This document shows positions 1-9,928 of a DNA stretch of 64,000 bases, in pieces. The first letter of the stretch is position 1. The number at the start of each line of letters is the position of its first letter. The stretch is taken from NCBI RefSeq assembly GCF_000143415.4, contig NW_003314306.1, positions 776,897 to 840,896 on the forward strand, in the 5' to 3' direction. A program made the position numbers and the translations under genes. A model generated the notes under the pieces. The model ran no database searches. It worked only from the letters and a program-made list of their open reading frames with translations, and had not been told where the DNA came from. The stretch is from Selaginella moellendorffii. Its lineage: Eukaryota > Streptophyta > Lycopodiopsida > Selaginellales > Selaginellaceae.

Positions 1-127
1 GGAAGGATAGTGCCAAGCAAGGGTCGAAACGTATGTCCAATCCTTCAGAATCAGCAGTGTGCCCAAGTGATATCGGTCTTAGTTCCTCAATAGCAGTTGA
101 TGGTAAATACAATATAGTCGATTCAAT

Positions 128-766
128 GTGCTAATGAGTTTGTTTTTAGTAGCACGGGAGGATACCATCTCAATCGAAGGGAGATATTTGGACATGCATA
201 TGGATCCGCCAGTGGACTCTACTTGCCTGCAAGAGTCATCAGAGCTGGTGGAGGCTACTATCCATATCAGCGCCAAGCAAGCTGACCACGCTCCACTTGA
301 TGCTGCCCATACCACTGAGTCAATCTTGTCCACGTATCCAACTGACGGTGACCAGGCGCCATTGGACCCGCATGAGGCCGCCCCAGCCGTTGAGCCGGTC
401 GTATCCTCATTTCCAATGGACTCAATATGTGCCCAATCGTCTGACTACGCGCTGTTGGAACCTCCCTACACCGCCCCTGCTGCCTGTTCGGTCATGTCCA
501 CTTTGCCAACGGAGGCACCAGCTGAAATGGCGTGTGATCACACGCCATCGGAACCACCCCATGCCACTGTTGAGCCAGTTGTACCAGAGTCTACAGCTGA
601 AATGGCATGTGCCCACACGCCATCGGATGCAATTGACCCCACATTGCAGAGGAGAGTATTTCTGCCCTTCACATTTCCTCGACCAAAACCCTCTCAACGA
701 CCATCGGGAGCACCATTCGCTAATATTGTAGATGGTAAAATTGACTTGTACCATTTTTTATGCTGA
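128..766 (+). CDS. Transposon ORF1, Pro/Ala/Glu-rich protein
   Basis: An open frame of 212 codons. I do not recognise the family. The product is rich in Pro, Ala, Ser and acidic residues, with a loosely repeated unit ending in TPSEPP or TPSDA and a basic Pro-rich tail. An inverted, nearly identical frame lies at 63619-64000, so it belongs to the element rather than to a host gene. Two of its repeats overlap 22-bp DNA palindromes (527-548 and 602-623). A possible intron donor near 730 and acceptor near 780 (TTTCATTTCAG) could join it to the next frame instead of ending at 766. The start codon is uncertain because frames open close to the window edge. Confidence 0.45.
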   Translation: MLMSLFLVAREDTISIEGRYLDMHMDPPVDSTCLQESSELVEATIHISAKQADHAPLDAAHTTESILSTYPTDGDQAPLDPHEAAPAVEPVVSSFPMDSICAQSSDYALLEPPYTAPAACSVMSTLPTEAPAEMACDHTPSEPPHATVEPVVPESTAEMACAHTPSDAIDPTLQRRVFLPFTFPRPKPSQRPSGAPFANIVDGKIDLYHFLC

Positions 767-1643
767 CGCATTTCATTTCAGAGTCATGGCGAAGGTACTG
801 TATCATTTTTTATCTGAACGGTGTCCTTTTCTCCCATGAGCGTGGCTCGTCCTCGAATGTCATTGCACCCTCCAAAGCCTGCGGTCGCAAGTTGGTCAAA
901 AAAGACAGATTCACATTAATCACACGGGAGAAACTGCGGGATCTAATAATGACCATGCGACACTTAAAACAGAGGGCCGGGTTCAATTTGCAATTGGGAG
1001 TTTGGACATCCATGATGCGCCACAATGCATTAACGTTGCTACAGATGATGCACGATCAGACGCGAGTAATATTACCATTTGACTTTCTCCTAACGCAGGA
1101 GGATTGCTTGACTATGGTCCATGTGAGGGGTAGCAAGCCCATCTTCATCAAGCCAGAGGCTGTAGTGATGAACCAGACTGCTAGCTCAAGTGAAATCCTC
1201 ATCATCAATGACTCGCCGATTAAAACTGCAGCGAACACGCACACATATGCAGTGCACCCCATCTCTTGCAGTATGGAAACTAGGGAGAAGAAACCATATG
1301 TTCTGGGGGACCTTGCAAAACGGCTTGGAGCGATGGTGATAGAGAACCGGCCAGTCCAGGAGGTGGCTGCAGAAATCAACCAAATGGCAGATGGAACGGT
1401 ATATCAGAAGCCATTTGATCGGACAGACACCAGTCATCATTTATAGCATGTATATTGTCTAGCCAAGCACTATCCACATCTCCATAATCTGCTCAACCAG
1501 ATGGGTTCTTCGACCACTGAACATGAGCGTGGACGTATTAGAGAAGAGATGGCATTACTATTGGGTTTAAATCCTGATAGTGTGGAGAGTGATGAAATTC
1601 CAAGATTATTGTATAGGCGTTGGAGGCAAAAAATAACAGTCTG
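760..1643 (+). pseudogene. Transposon ORF2, unknown protein, interrupted by a stop
   Basis: The frame from 760 encodes about 228 residues and stops at TAG 1444-1446. The inverted copy at 62741-63625 reads TGG (Trp) there and continues to 294 residues, so the left copy carries a nonsense mutation. After the stop, homology continues to 1643 and ends in the basic stretch YRRWRQK. No known domain is recognised. The protein is a mix of basic and hydrophobic residues, has no obvious membrane segments, and ends in a short region that looks helical. The presence of two copies supports a transposon-encoded protein. Its role, DNA binding or otherwise, is unknown. Confidence 0.5.
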
Positions 1644-2083
1644 AGATGGCATGTATTTATTTTAAAATGTAACTTATTATGGCATGGGGTTCCATGCCAT
1701 TGTATTAATATTAAAAGACAATTCTTTGAGAGGATTTGCATTATACTAGAAGTGTTACAGCATGTTATTGGAAGTCTACGAAGTTGTTTTATTAATAAGG
1801 GGAAAGTAAAGATTGAATGGGGACTTGGGCTCCACCTAGACTCGGAGCAACTGAGCCAATATTAAAAGGATGGAAAGAAATTGGACGATGATGACAAGGA
1901 GAAGAGAGAGGTGAAGCAGTGGCAGGGGGAGGAGAAGTGATTGAGTAGACATTTCCTTGTTTAAAATAAAATGGCATGTGCCTCAATGCAGTTGAATTTT
2001 GTTATATTTATATACTATATAAAGGTTTGGAAACCTTATTTTACAAGTGGGATAATGACAATTCCCACTTTAACGAAATAGAG
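1644..2083 (+). repeat. Transposon 3' non-coding end with palindrome and terminal repeat
   Basis: No gene here. It holds a half-site ATGGCATGTA (from about 1646), a 22-bp palindrome at 1679-1700 with 9-bp perfect arms ATGGCATGG, another half-site near 1971, and the terminal sequence ending at 2083 that contains CCCACTTTAACGAAATAGAG. The same features recur in inverted order at 62297-62740. Confidence 0.6.
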
Positions 2084-2324
2084 CTTATTAGGGATAATTG
2101 ATTATCCTTGTCAAAGGTTTTGCTTGATTATCATTAATCTAGATTGATTTGCTATTTTTCGGGATAGTGGATTCCTTCTTAGACGATGATTCTGCATATA
2201 TCTTTTTGATGCGATGATTGATGATCTTTCATGATAGTTGTTCTCCTTGATAGTTTATGGCTTTTTGCATTACCACATGTTCTTTGTGGTTTGCTCTGGA
2301 TTGGTCTCTTGGGTTTAAGATATC

Positions 2325-2835
2325 GATAGAATGTTGCTAACACTTGCTTAAGCAACTCTAGTTCCTTGGTATTAATGACCGGGATCTATTCAAATTGGCT
2401 AGTGCAATAGTTGACATGACTGAGTGTTTGTTGGTCTTACCACATTCATTCTGTTCTATTGATTTTTGCTCAAGTTAATTTTGGTAGGTTGGGATGTTAT
2501 TTCCTTCAGGTTATACATGGTTGGGATGTTATTTCCTTCGGGTTATACATTCGCGAGCATTGTGCTTGTCAGTCAATGATAGGATGTTGCTAACACTTGC
2601 TTAAGCAACTCTAGTTCCTTGGTATTATTGACCGGGATCTATTCAAATTGGCTAGTGCAATAGTTGGCATGACTGAGTGTTTGTTGGTCTTACCGCATTC
2701 ATTCTGTTCTGTTGATTTTTGCTCAAGTTAAGACTACATTCATTCTGTTCTGTTGATTTTTGCTCAAGTTAGTTTTGGTAGGTTGGGATGTTATTTCCTT
2801 CAGGTTATACATTCGCGAGCATTGTGCTTGTCAAT
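2325..2835. repeat. Tandem duplication of a ~255-bp unit
   Basis: Unit 1 (about 2325-2577) and unit 2 (about 2578-2835) start with the same GTTGCTAACACTTGC block and align throughout with few differences. Each unit carries its own inner duplication: a TTGGGATGTTATTTCC block twice in unit 1 (about 2490-2550), and a CATTCTGTTC block twice in unit 2 (about 2696-2770). This looks like retroelement-derived spacer; no coding function is seen. 2084-2324 and 2836-2908 are similar AT-rich DNA without a recognisable gene. Confidence 0.75.
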
Positions 2836-2913
2836 CAATGATATTTGTGTTCTTTGAGTTGTGTTTTGTGAGTTGTTTGGCATGCTATCTGCCATTTTCG
2901 GTAGTTAAGTTTC

Positions 2914-3590
2914 TGTAAGCTCTTGAGTTTGGTTTTCTCGGGAGGTCACCTAACCCAGTACTATTCAAACCCAAGGACGCTTAACCCCAAATATTCCAAG
3001 ACCCTTAACCAATTGGAAAAGGGGGTGCACTTTTATTCATGGGTCCTTTCCCTCTATATTTGAACCCCATGGATCGTTTCTCAAGTCATTCCCTTTGGTT
3101 GCTTATAATCCACCACGCTTCCCTGCAAGTTCAGGCCCTCATGAACGGAAGCTAAGAGCCGTAGCTCTCCCGAGAGCCCCGCTCTCTTGACACCCACCAC
3201 GCTTCCCTGCAAGTTCATGCCCTTATGAACGAAAACTGAGAGCCGTAGCTCTCCCGAGAGCCCCACTCTCTTGACACCCTACCCCTCGGGTCGAGCCTAG
3301 CGGGAGCAAACCGGACTAGCCAGATGTCAATCAATATGTGGTGTGATTCCCCTAGCCAACCAATAAAGTTGGACCTGAGACCCTTCTGATACCAAATGTA
3401 AGCTCCTGAGTTTGGTCTTCCCGGGAGGTCACCTAGCCCAATACTATTCAAACCCAAGGACGTTTAACCCCAAGTATCCTAAGACCCTTAACCAATTGGA
3501 AAAAGGGGTGCACTCTTATTCATAGGCCCTTTCCCTCTATATTTGAACCCCATGGATCGTCTCTCGAGTCGTTCCCTTTGGTTGCTTACA
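2914..3590 (-). mobile_element. TRIM (terminal-repeat retrotransposon in miniature)
   Basis: Two 194-bp direct repeats (2914-3107 and 3397-3590) start TGTAAGC and end GCTTACA (GCTTATA in the first). They enclose only 289 bp and are flanked by a perfect 5-bp target duplication GTTTC (2909-2913 and 3591-3595). Read on the minus strand, the 3397-3590 repeat is the 5' LTR. Two bases after it comes TGGTATCAGA (within 3381-3394), matching the primer-binding site for initiator tRNA-Met. A purine-rich tract abuts the other LTR near 3108-3125. The inner part contains an 84-bp tandem duplication (about 3111-3276). There is no coding capacity, so it depends on proteins supplied in trans. Confidence 0.88.
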
Positions 3591-3595
3591 GTTTC

Positions 3596-6490
3596 ATCAT
3601 TGAGTTTACTTGATGATCTACTTGCTATTGAATTTTTTTAGATGGTGAATCCTATGTTTTCCAAAGATAGTGATCTTGGTGGTTCCTATCCTATAATGCT
3701 AGTTTATCAGATGATAACTTACTTAAAATACTTTTGTGTTCTACTCTACGGTATATTCATTGATAATTAAGTCTCTATGATATCATTGTCTATGACTTTG
3801 ATATTGTCCATATATTGATCTTTTAGTTTGGGCCAGTATAGGCAGACTGGCTTTGGCACTTTGTATGCATGTTGAAATCTTTAGTCATAGGGTAGCTACT
3901 GTCGACTGATCACATAACCTGCCTCTCTATTGATGTTCCTTATTCCGTTCAAAGGGCGTGACCGTGTAAACAACTCTAACTGCCTGTTTACAGTAGTCTA
4001 TCTAAACCTTACCGACGGGTTTGGTTTCTTTGCTCAAGAGGGTTGGGGCCTCTGGCTTCTCTCTCTATGTCCTTGCAGGTAGGGGCATATCACACTTTTG
4101 TAAGCTGGGTGACTCTCAGAGTAGCAAGGGTGGCTAACTCCGTTGGTCATTTCCTTGTCGGCGATGGCCGGAAGGTGTCTGAGCTGGTAGCGCATCCGCA
4201 TTAGACAAAGAGGTTGCCTTGTAACTCATTTAAGTCGGTGCATTTTTCACATAGTGTGAATATCATGAACTTTTTCTTGAGTTGTTTCCTTAGTGGTATT
4301 ATAGACTCAAGTATGCATCGACAAGGACGTCGATCTTCCTTAGGAGGGGAGAGTGTCGTGAATGTGACTTTGGGTATCGAAAGTTACCTGTCGGCCAGTC
4401 CTTATAGACACTCTTACCTTACTGCCACGATGGCAAGAGGTCGGTATTGCTGGACCCGTTATCAGTCTCCGCCTAAGCTAGTTGAGAAACTGGTCATCAC
4501 ATGTGCACTTAGACCGAAAGGGCACTAAGGAAGGAGATCCTAAGTTATCATTTAGTCAAGCAGACTTGACACAATGATAAGAAACTCATGATGTCGGCTT
4601 ACACTTGCTAGTGTTGGGAACCCTTGCGATATTGAGTTTGGTCCCTCAATATCGCTAGATGATAGCTTACTGTGTCTGTCAAACACCCTCACTATCATGC
4701 CCTTTGTGTTAGTCTCATTCCGGTCTTAAATACTATTTATGGAAAGTGTCTAGATTTGCTCATTTGGCATTCTACGGAATGTAGAGATTGGCCTGAACAC
4801 AATGGTGTTCGTCCCGTGTCCAAATTCGCATTCTAACACCATTCCATATTTAGTAAGTTTCGAGCTTGTCCCAAAGACTAACTCCTGATACTAAGGGAGG
4901 CTTGGGGTGAAAGCCCAAAGCGTGTGTTCCTCAAGGGGGGGGGCTGTGGGGGGTTCCAAATGTATAGTAGGGATAGTGGGTAGGTCGGGCATGGCCGACC
5001 AACCTGAGGCATAGTTTAACTCCCGCTTGCGTGCCTGTCCTTGTTCTGCATCTGGCTTAGGCCTAAACCCAAGCTCCACACCATGCTAGCTGGTGGAGTA
5101 CCCATATCCTCACGTTAGGCCACCGGTATGCTAAAATAGTGCCAAACTCCGTTTGGCTCCGTTTTGCGTGCTGGTCCTGGCATTGGGATGCTAGTTACTC
5201 TAGGATTGTTCCAAGTCGCTCCGGGGTCCTATCCCTTCGCTCCTTGGGCTGAATGCTCGGGAGTTGCTCCATGGTTGGGTTCCATCACTCCTTGGTTCCA
5301 CGCTTGGGAGTTTGGCACCGTTCCTTCGTTCAGTGGCCCAAGGCCCTGAACCTTGGGTTCTGCACCATTGTCCTTTGGACACGTGGCATATGACATGTGG
5401 CATGTGTCACGTGGCATAAAGAGGGTTTAGGTTCCACTTTGTAGTGTTATCCTATGGTAAACCACCATAGGATAAAGGGTAAAATCCACATGCGCTACAT
5501 GCATGAAACCATGTTACATTGGTTGGATGACTTGCTAAGCGAGAGTGGCAAGTTAGGGGAACAAATCCCCTAGTTGAAGGTGCTAACTTCAAAAGGGGTG
5601 GCCTATGGGGCTAAGCATGGAGGGGTCTATGCATGATCATAGACTTGTCAAGTGAGAAGACTTGACAATTTGGAAGGACTAAGTTCCTAAGTTATGATCC
5701 GTAGCGCACTTTGGGTATAAATTGGTGCACCGGCGTGGGGAGTCACGCCAAGCATCCTAAGTGATGCTATCTGTAGATGCATATACGGAGGTTGGGTTCG
5801 AGTCCCAACCCTCTAGTGCTTGGGTTCGAGTCCCAAATCACTAGGGCGTCGTGATGGTTTGGAATATGAGGACACTCATATTTCGGTGGTCATGGACTCT
5901 TAATGAGGAGATTGGTTTGAGCACACCGCCAAGTGGGGGATGCCCCGGAGTCGTGATGCACAATTATATTGCTTAGAGTGAGAGTTTGGCATATCTAACT
6001 TTGGTGCAAAGGGCACCAAAGACGTGGTGAATGAGATGGGGACACCCAGTCTCAGTTGCTATGGATCTTTGGTCGGAAGGGCTGGCTTGGGTGCACTGCC
6101 AAGTGTGGGGGATGCCCCCGGGGTCATAGTCAACAATTTAAAAGGGTCTGGAAGACCTAGTCCCTATTGGCAAACCTATTAAGGGGTCAAGATGAGATCA
6201 CTAGGTGATCTTGTGGCTAAACAAGGACAAGGTATTTGTTTGGGTTAAAGAATATGATTCTTAGTTCAAAATGTTGATTTAAACTATTGATAATAGTGTG
6301 GCTTGGTCAAGGTGACTAAGTGGGAAGGACACCTAAAGGGAAATCAGTTGTGCCAATACGATGGTATAGTAAGTCCAAGAAAGTAGTTTCTATGAGAGAC
6401 TTATGGGAAGGTCGCAAAGTTGGGTCGTGGATGGAGCCCGTAGCAAAATATGCTACTACGAGTGAACACCCTCTAGACTTAGCAAAGTAG
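3596..6490. repeat. Degenerate retroelement-derived region
   Basis: No intact gene. About 4349-5100 is related in sequence and order to 53970-54240, which follows a gypsy integrase zinc-binding remnant, so this stretch probably came from the same Ty3/gypsy family. About 5160-5496 resembles LTR sequence ending at 57949, including the CATAGGATAAAGGG motif close to the LTR end. 5500-6490 holds short repeated phrases (GCCAAGTG..GGGGGATGCCCC near 5930 and 6090) and two tRNA T-arm-like hairpins. Open frames here are short and lie on both strands without recognisable products. Confidence 0.55.
5790..5836 (+). repeat. Two tandem tRNA T-arm-like hairpins
   Basis: 5790-5810 (arms GGTTGGG/CCCAACC) and 5820-5836 (arms TTGGG/CCCAA) both enclose TTCGAGT, the form of a tRNA T loop and RNA polymerase III B box. 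No full tRNA cloverleaf can be built around either one. They may be remnants of a tRNA-derived SINE or of tRNA genes. Confidence 0.4.
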
Positions 6491-6985
6491 AGCCTTTGCC
6501 ATGGAACCAAAAGGACCACGAGCTTGGGCGGGAGGACAGTTTGAATGGTCACAATACCTACGATGGTATAATATTCTCTCAGAAATATGGTGTAAGATCG
6601 CACTGCGAGGATGGAAAATGGAGGTTGAGTACCTATAGTCTACTGGGGCTGCTAGAGCCATCATCCCCCCGCGCAGCCCGTCGAATGCCACCCCTTTTCT
6701 GCACACTGGCTTGCCGCAGGGGGGGTGCGGAGGAAGGCCTCTCCCTGGGCAATGGCTGCTGCTGCTACTGCTGCTGGACAATCGGCTGGGTGGTCGGAGG
6801 AAACGACTGTGTTGGGCATTGCACGAAAGAAAACGGATTCACCCCACTTGTCAAATGCCCTGTCCGTGCTGCTCGTCCCATGTTTCCTCGCAGGGGTCAG
6901 TGCGCACGACTTTCTATGGGGAGGCACCACAAGCAGCAGCGCTCGGACCAACTGGCGGGGAAGGACAACAACAACATGCCACCTT
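6490..6985. other. Unassigned GC-rich stretch
   Basis: Overlapping frames exist on both strands (for example around 6496-7035) but none resembles a known protein, and their residue runs reflect a (TTC)n/(CTG)n bias. A (TTC)n tract at about 6982-7002 marks the junction with the copia fragment that follows. I see no gene here. Confidence 0.4.
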
Positions 6986-6989
6986 CTTC

Positions 6990-7401
6990 TTCTTCTTCTT
7001 CTTTGGGAATCCAAGTGAATCAATGCATAATGTAGGATTGGTTTGGGATGGAAAATTGCCATCTAATGCATTTGAAGCTGAGTATATCACTCTAACCATA
7101 GTATGCAAGGAACTTGTGTGGCTGAGATAGCTATTGAAGGACTTTGGGGCTGAGCAACTAGGTTGATATTCAAAGCAACATCACCATGATTTGCAATCCT
7201 GTTTTCCATGGGCACAACAAGCACATCCTTGTGCAATTTCACTATGTGAGGGAGCAGGTTGAAGCTAACATCATATGTGTTGACTACTTGTCGACTGGGA
7301 AGATGCTTGCAGATGTGCTGACAAAGCCTTTGGGACAGTCACAAGCTTGTCACCTTTCAGATGCAGCTTGGGATCCATTGAGTTTCCATCTTATGGGGGA
7401 G
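6990..7401 (+). pseudogene. Ty1/copia pol 3' end (RNase H), broken
   Basis: This is the C-terminal end of copia reverse transcriptase/RNase H. Translation of 7186-7401 gives the family-typical series HGHNKHILVQFHYVREQ, then ADVLTKPLG. A stop (TAG) interrupts the frame near 7128 before the RNase H tail. The frame ends at a purine-rich tract (TATGGGGGAG, 7392-7401), the usual polypurine tract, directly followed by TGTTCAG at 7402, the expected LTR start. An almost identical copy lies at about 12158-12571. Confidence 0.8.
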
Positions 7402-7543
7402 TGTTCAGATATAAGCTGGAACTCAAGTAACACTACACTAGGGTTTTTTCCTTTTGCACCTTTGAGTTTTCTCTAACAAAGATCAAGACATGAAAACCAA
7501 GTTAAGAATGGCAGAGAAAAAGGAACAAAAAATCACTAGTATG
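7402..7543 (+). repeat. Copia 3' LTR start, truncated
   Basis: It begins TGTTCAG right after the polypurine tract. It matches 12572-12713 and is interrupted by the MITE at 7544. The far end of the LTR cannot be placed, because after a short GA repeat the sequence passes into scrambled kinase-gene DNA. Confidence 0.55.
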
Positions 7544-7825
7544 CTTTATTTCGTTAAAGTGGGACTTTTCATTATCCCACTTATGGTGTGTGGCCACATG
7601 CCATTTTTATAACAACAATAAAAAATTGAAGTTTTAACTTTATAATTTATAAATTAAAAATTTTTCATATGATTTTGTGTTATAATATTGTGAAATATAA
7701 AAAAATAAATTAAAAAACTGATAGAAATATTAATAAATATTAATTAAGTACTAGGAAATGGCATGTGGACACATGCTAATTAATGTCCCACTTTACTGAA
7801 TAAATCCCACTTTAACGAAATAAAG
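7544..7825. mobile_element. 282-bp MITE, Mutator-like target duplication
   Basis: Its 21-bp terminal inverted repeats (CTTTATTTCGTTAAAGTGGGA and its complement) are flanked by CACTAGTATG (7534-7543) and CATTAGTATG (7826-7835), a 10-bp target duplication with one mismatch. The duplicated copy of this locus has a single CATTAGTATG at 12704-12713 with no insert, which confirms the boundaries. The first ~40 bases match the end of the large element at 62297 and the complement of 2043-2083, so this is probably its non-autonomous relative. The interior is AT-rich and carries a 22-bp palindrome-like site near each end. Confidence 0.88.
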
Positions 7826-7835
7826 CATTAGTATG

Positions 7836-7836
7836 T

Positions 7837-7879
<43 letters not shown>

Positions 7880-8377
7880 AAGAAAGTTTTGTGATATACC
7901 TTTGCATTGCGTCTCTCTTCCTGAGAGCTACACTCTGTCGTATACACCACCATAAAATCTGAGGAAAAATGGGCTCTATAGTCAGATTGGAATGAGCCGC
8001 AACAGCTCAAGAATTTTGACAGATTGGGGCTTTGCTCCAGCCAGTGCACCTAAACCCCACAATTTTTATGGCATCCAGCAGCTCAATGATGACTCAGCTA
8101 TACGATCACGGCGATGTTTCTTCCCTTCAAGTAGAAAAACCATTGGTAGGATTTTGTAAAAGAAACTACCAAAGAAAGGCGTTTGACTTACAAATTCATT
8201 CGTACATCGATTAATTGCCTTCCACACACACTTTTTAAAGGCAAAAAGCCTGTTTTTCCTCTCTTTTTTTCATTCACCTTAAACCAGGTTTGTTATGTTC
8301 ACTTTCATCTCTATGCTTACACGAGTTGTTCTGTTCCCCTTGAAATCGAAAACCACTTCAAAAATATTAAACTATAG
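7836..8377. pseudogene. Scrambled protein-kinase gene fragments, copy 1
   Basis: After a (GA)n tract, about 7880-8110 is the reverse complement of the 5' region of the kinase gene (24790-25125), reading across its assembly gap. It is followed by a direct piece resembling the end of kinase exon 4 (25480-25530), an inverted piece of exon 2 with a deletion (compare 25140-25250), and a direct piece of the exon 5/intron/exon 6 region (compare 25700-25775). The pieces are out of order and orientation and encode no kinase. The block ends where the Harbinger element begins. Confidence 0.75.
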
Positions 8378-8803
8378 GGGGTTTTCACACCCACCATTAA
8401 CTTTGTAAATTTAATGGTAATTCGTTCACACCATTACATTATTATATTAAATTTGTAAACTTTAATTTAACTATTAAATTTAATGGTAACTTGTTCACAC
8501 CAGAAATTAACATTAAAATAAGCTAATGTTTCCATTAGCATTTCTTACGCATTTTTTCACTAAAATCCTAATGCTACACTTTTGTAGCATTAGGATTAAA
8601 ATATTCACGAATATTCTATAGGGCTTTCACTTGCTTTTGTTTTGGCGTGGCTTGCAGTGCATGGTGTTGTTAGCTACGAGTAGTGGCAATGCCCATGGAG
8701 CGGCGAGGCGTGGTGTTGGCAAGCATACCACGGCGGAAACAAGGTAAGAGATCAATCCTAGGCATTTCTAGCACATTTTAGAGCATTTTACTTCTAGCCA
8801 AGC

Positions 8804-9928
8804 ATGCTATGGATGACTGGAGCAGGTTTTCACGGTGTTGGTGTTGGAGGTCTTGGCCTAGGTTCTCACGGTGTTGGTGCTGGAAGTCTTGGCTTAGGTG
8901 TTGGTGGAACTCTTGGCCCAGATTCTCATTGTGTTGCTGCTGGAAGTTTTAGACCAAGTGCTGGTGGAAGTCTTGGTGCAGATTCTCATGGTGTTGCTGT
9001 TGGAGATCCTGGACTAGGTGCTGGTGGAACTCTTCTTCCTAGAGCAGGTGCAAGCTCTCATTGTCTTGCTGTTGGTGGAAGTGGAAGCAGTGGTAGTGGA
9101 TCAAGTGTAGGAACTCTTGTTCCTAGTTTTGGAGCTACTGCAAGTTCTCATGGTGTTGCTACTAGTGTTCCTGGTGGAGGTATCATGAGTTTTGGTGGTC
9201 CAAGTGTTCGTGATCGACAATCCAATTGGACTCACGATGAAGTGATGGTGCTGATTCGGGAGAAGAGGATTGAGCTCGAACAATACAAAGGCACATCTGA
9301 TAGAGAGCGTATGGTTTGTTTGAAAGAGAAGTGGGAGAGGATCTCGGCACGGCTTCAAGTTGAAGGCTATGACAGGGATCCTGAGAAGTGTAGGATAAAA
9401 TGAACGAACTTGATGACTGTCTACAAAGCTGTCAAGCTCTATGATCATTCCACTGGCTGTGGCAATTACTTTGCGCTGACGACCAAGGAGCGAAGTGCTG
9501 CGAAGCTTAGAATTATTGAAAAAGAGGCTTTTGATGAGATTGACGAGTTTCTCTCTGCAAAGCCAAATATCACTCCAGCAAAGCTTCGTAACAATATCAG
9601 TCGTCCTCCTACAAGATCTGGTGGTTCTGGCAATGGTTCTCGTAGCAGCAACTTTGGCACAGGTATTGAAAACGAAGACAGAGGCACAGCAGAAGAAGTC
9701 CATAGTCCACTGCTGCAGCAGGAAAACTTAGGCAACAAAGAAGCTAGATCGACTGGCCGGGCAAAGAAGAAGGCAAGAAGGAGTGATCTCCTTGCATTAG
9801 CTGATGTCCTCAAGGAAGGGAATGAGGCATTGCTCAAGATGTTCACTGTTGCTGAAGAGACGAGATTGAAGCTGCATCAAGAGCAAATGGAGCTAGAGAA
9901 AGAGTCCATTCACCTTGAGCAAGATTGA
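8804..9928 (+). pseudogene. Harbinger ORF1, Myb/SANT-like protein, with in-frame stop
   Basis: The N-terminal half is a Gly-rich tandem repeat (units like SHGVGAGSLGLG, about residues 5-110). A trihelix/Myb-like DNA-binding region follows (NWTHDEVMVLIREKR, then EKWERISARL). A TGA at 9401-9403 splits the frame exactly where family members have the Trp of RIKWTNL. The same frame then continues to 9928 with a Ser/Gly linker, a basic stretch (RAKKKARRS) and a long acidic/basic helix. A second TGA at 9926-9928 also has homologous-looking sequence beyond it. In PIF/Harbinger this protein helps import and position the transposase. Here it is broken. Confidence 0.75.

Larger units (their letters stand above)
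1..2083 (+). mobile_element. Unidentified DNA transposon, 3' part, left copy
   Basis: The element enters from beyond the left edge and ends near 2083 with a terminal sequence (about 2043-2083) whose reverse complement also begins the inverted copy at 62297. The outer 21 bases nearly match the terminal inverted repeat of the 282-bp MITE at 7544-7825, which has 10-bp target duplications, so a Mutator-like superfamily is possible. It carries two plus-strand reading frames, a 3' non-coding stretch from 1645 on, and several 22-bp palindromes with ATGGCATG-type arms. No catalytic transposase domain is visible in the part present. The second reading frame is broken by a stop, so this copy is probably not autonomous. 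Confidence 0.65.

Noticed and set aside
2914-3590. CRISPR-like array from the direct repeats
   Set aside because: Only two long repeats with LTR ends and a target duplication; this is a TRIM, not a repeat-spacer array.
6496-7130. Several overlapping frames of 95-179 codons
   Set aside because: Same stretch open in several frames and both strands, biased by TTC and CTG repeats, with no conserved motif before the copia RNase H part.
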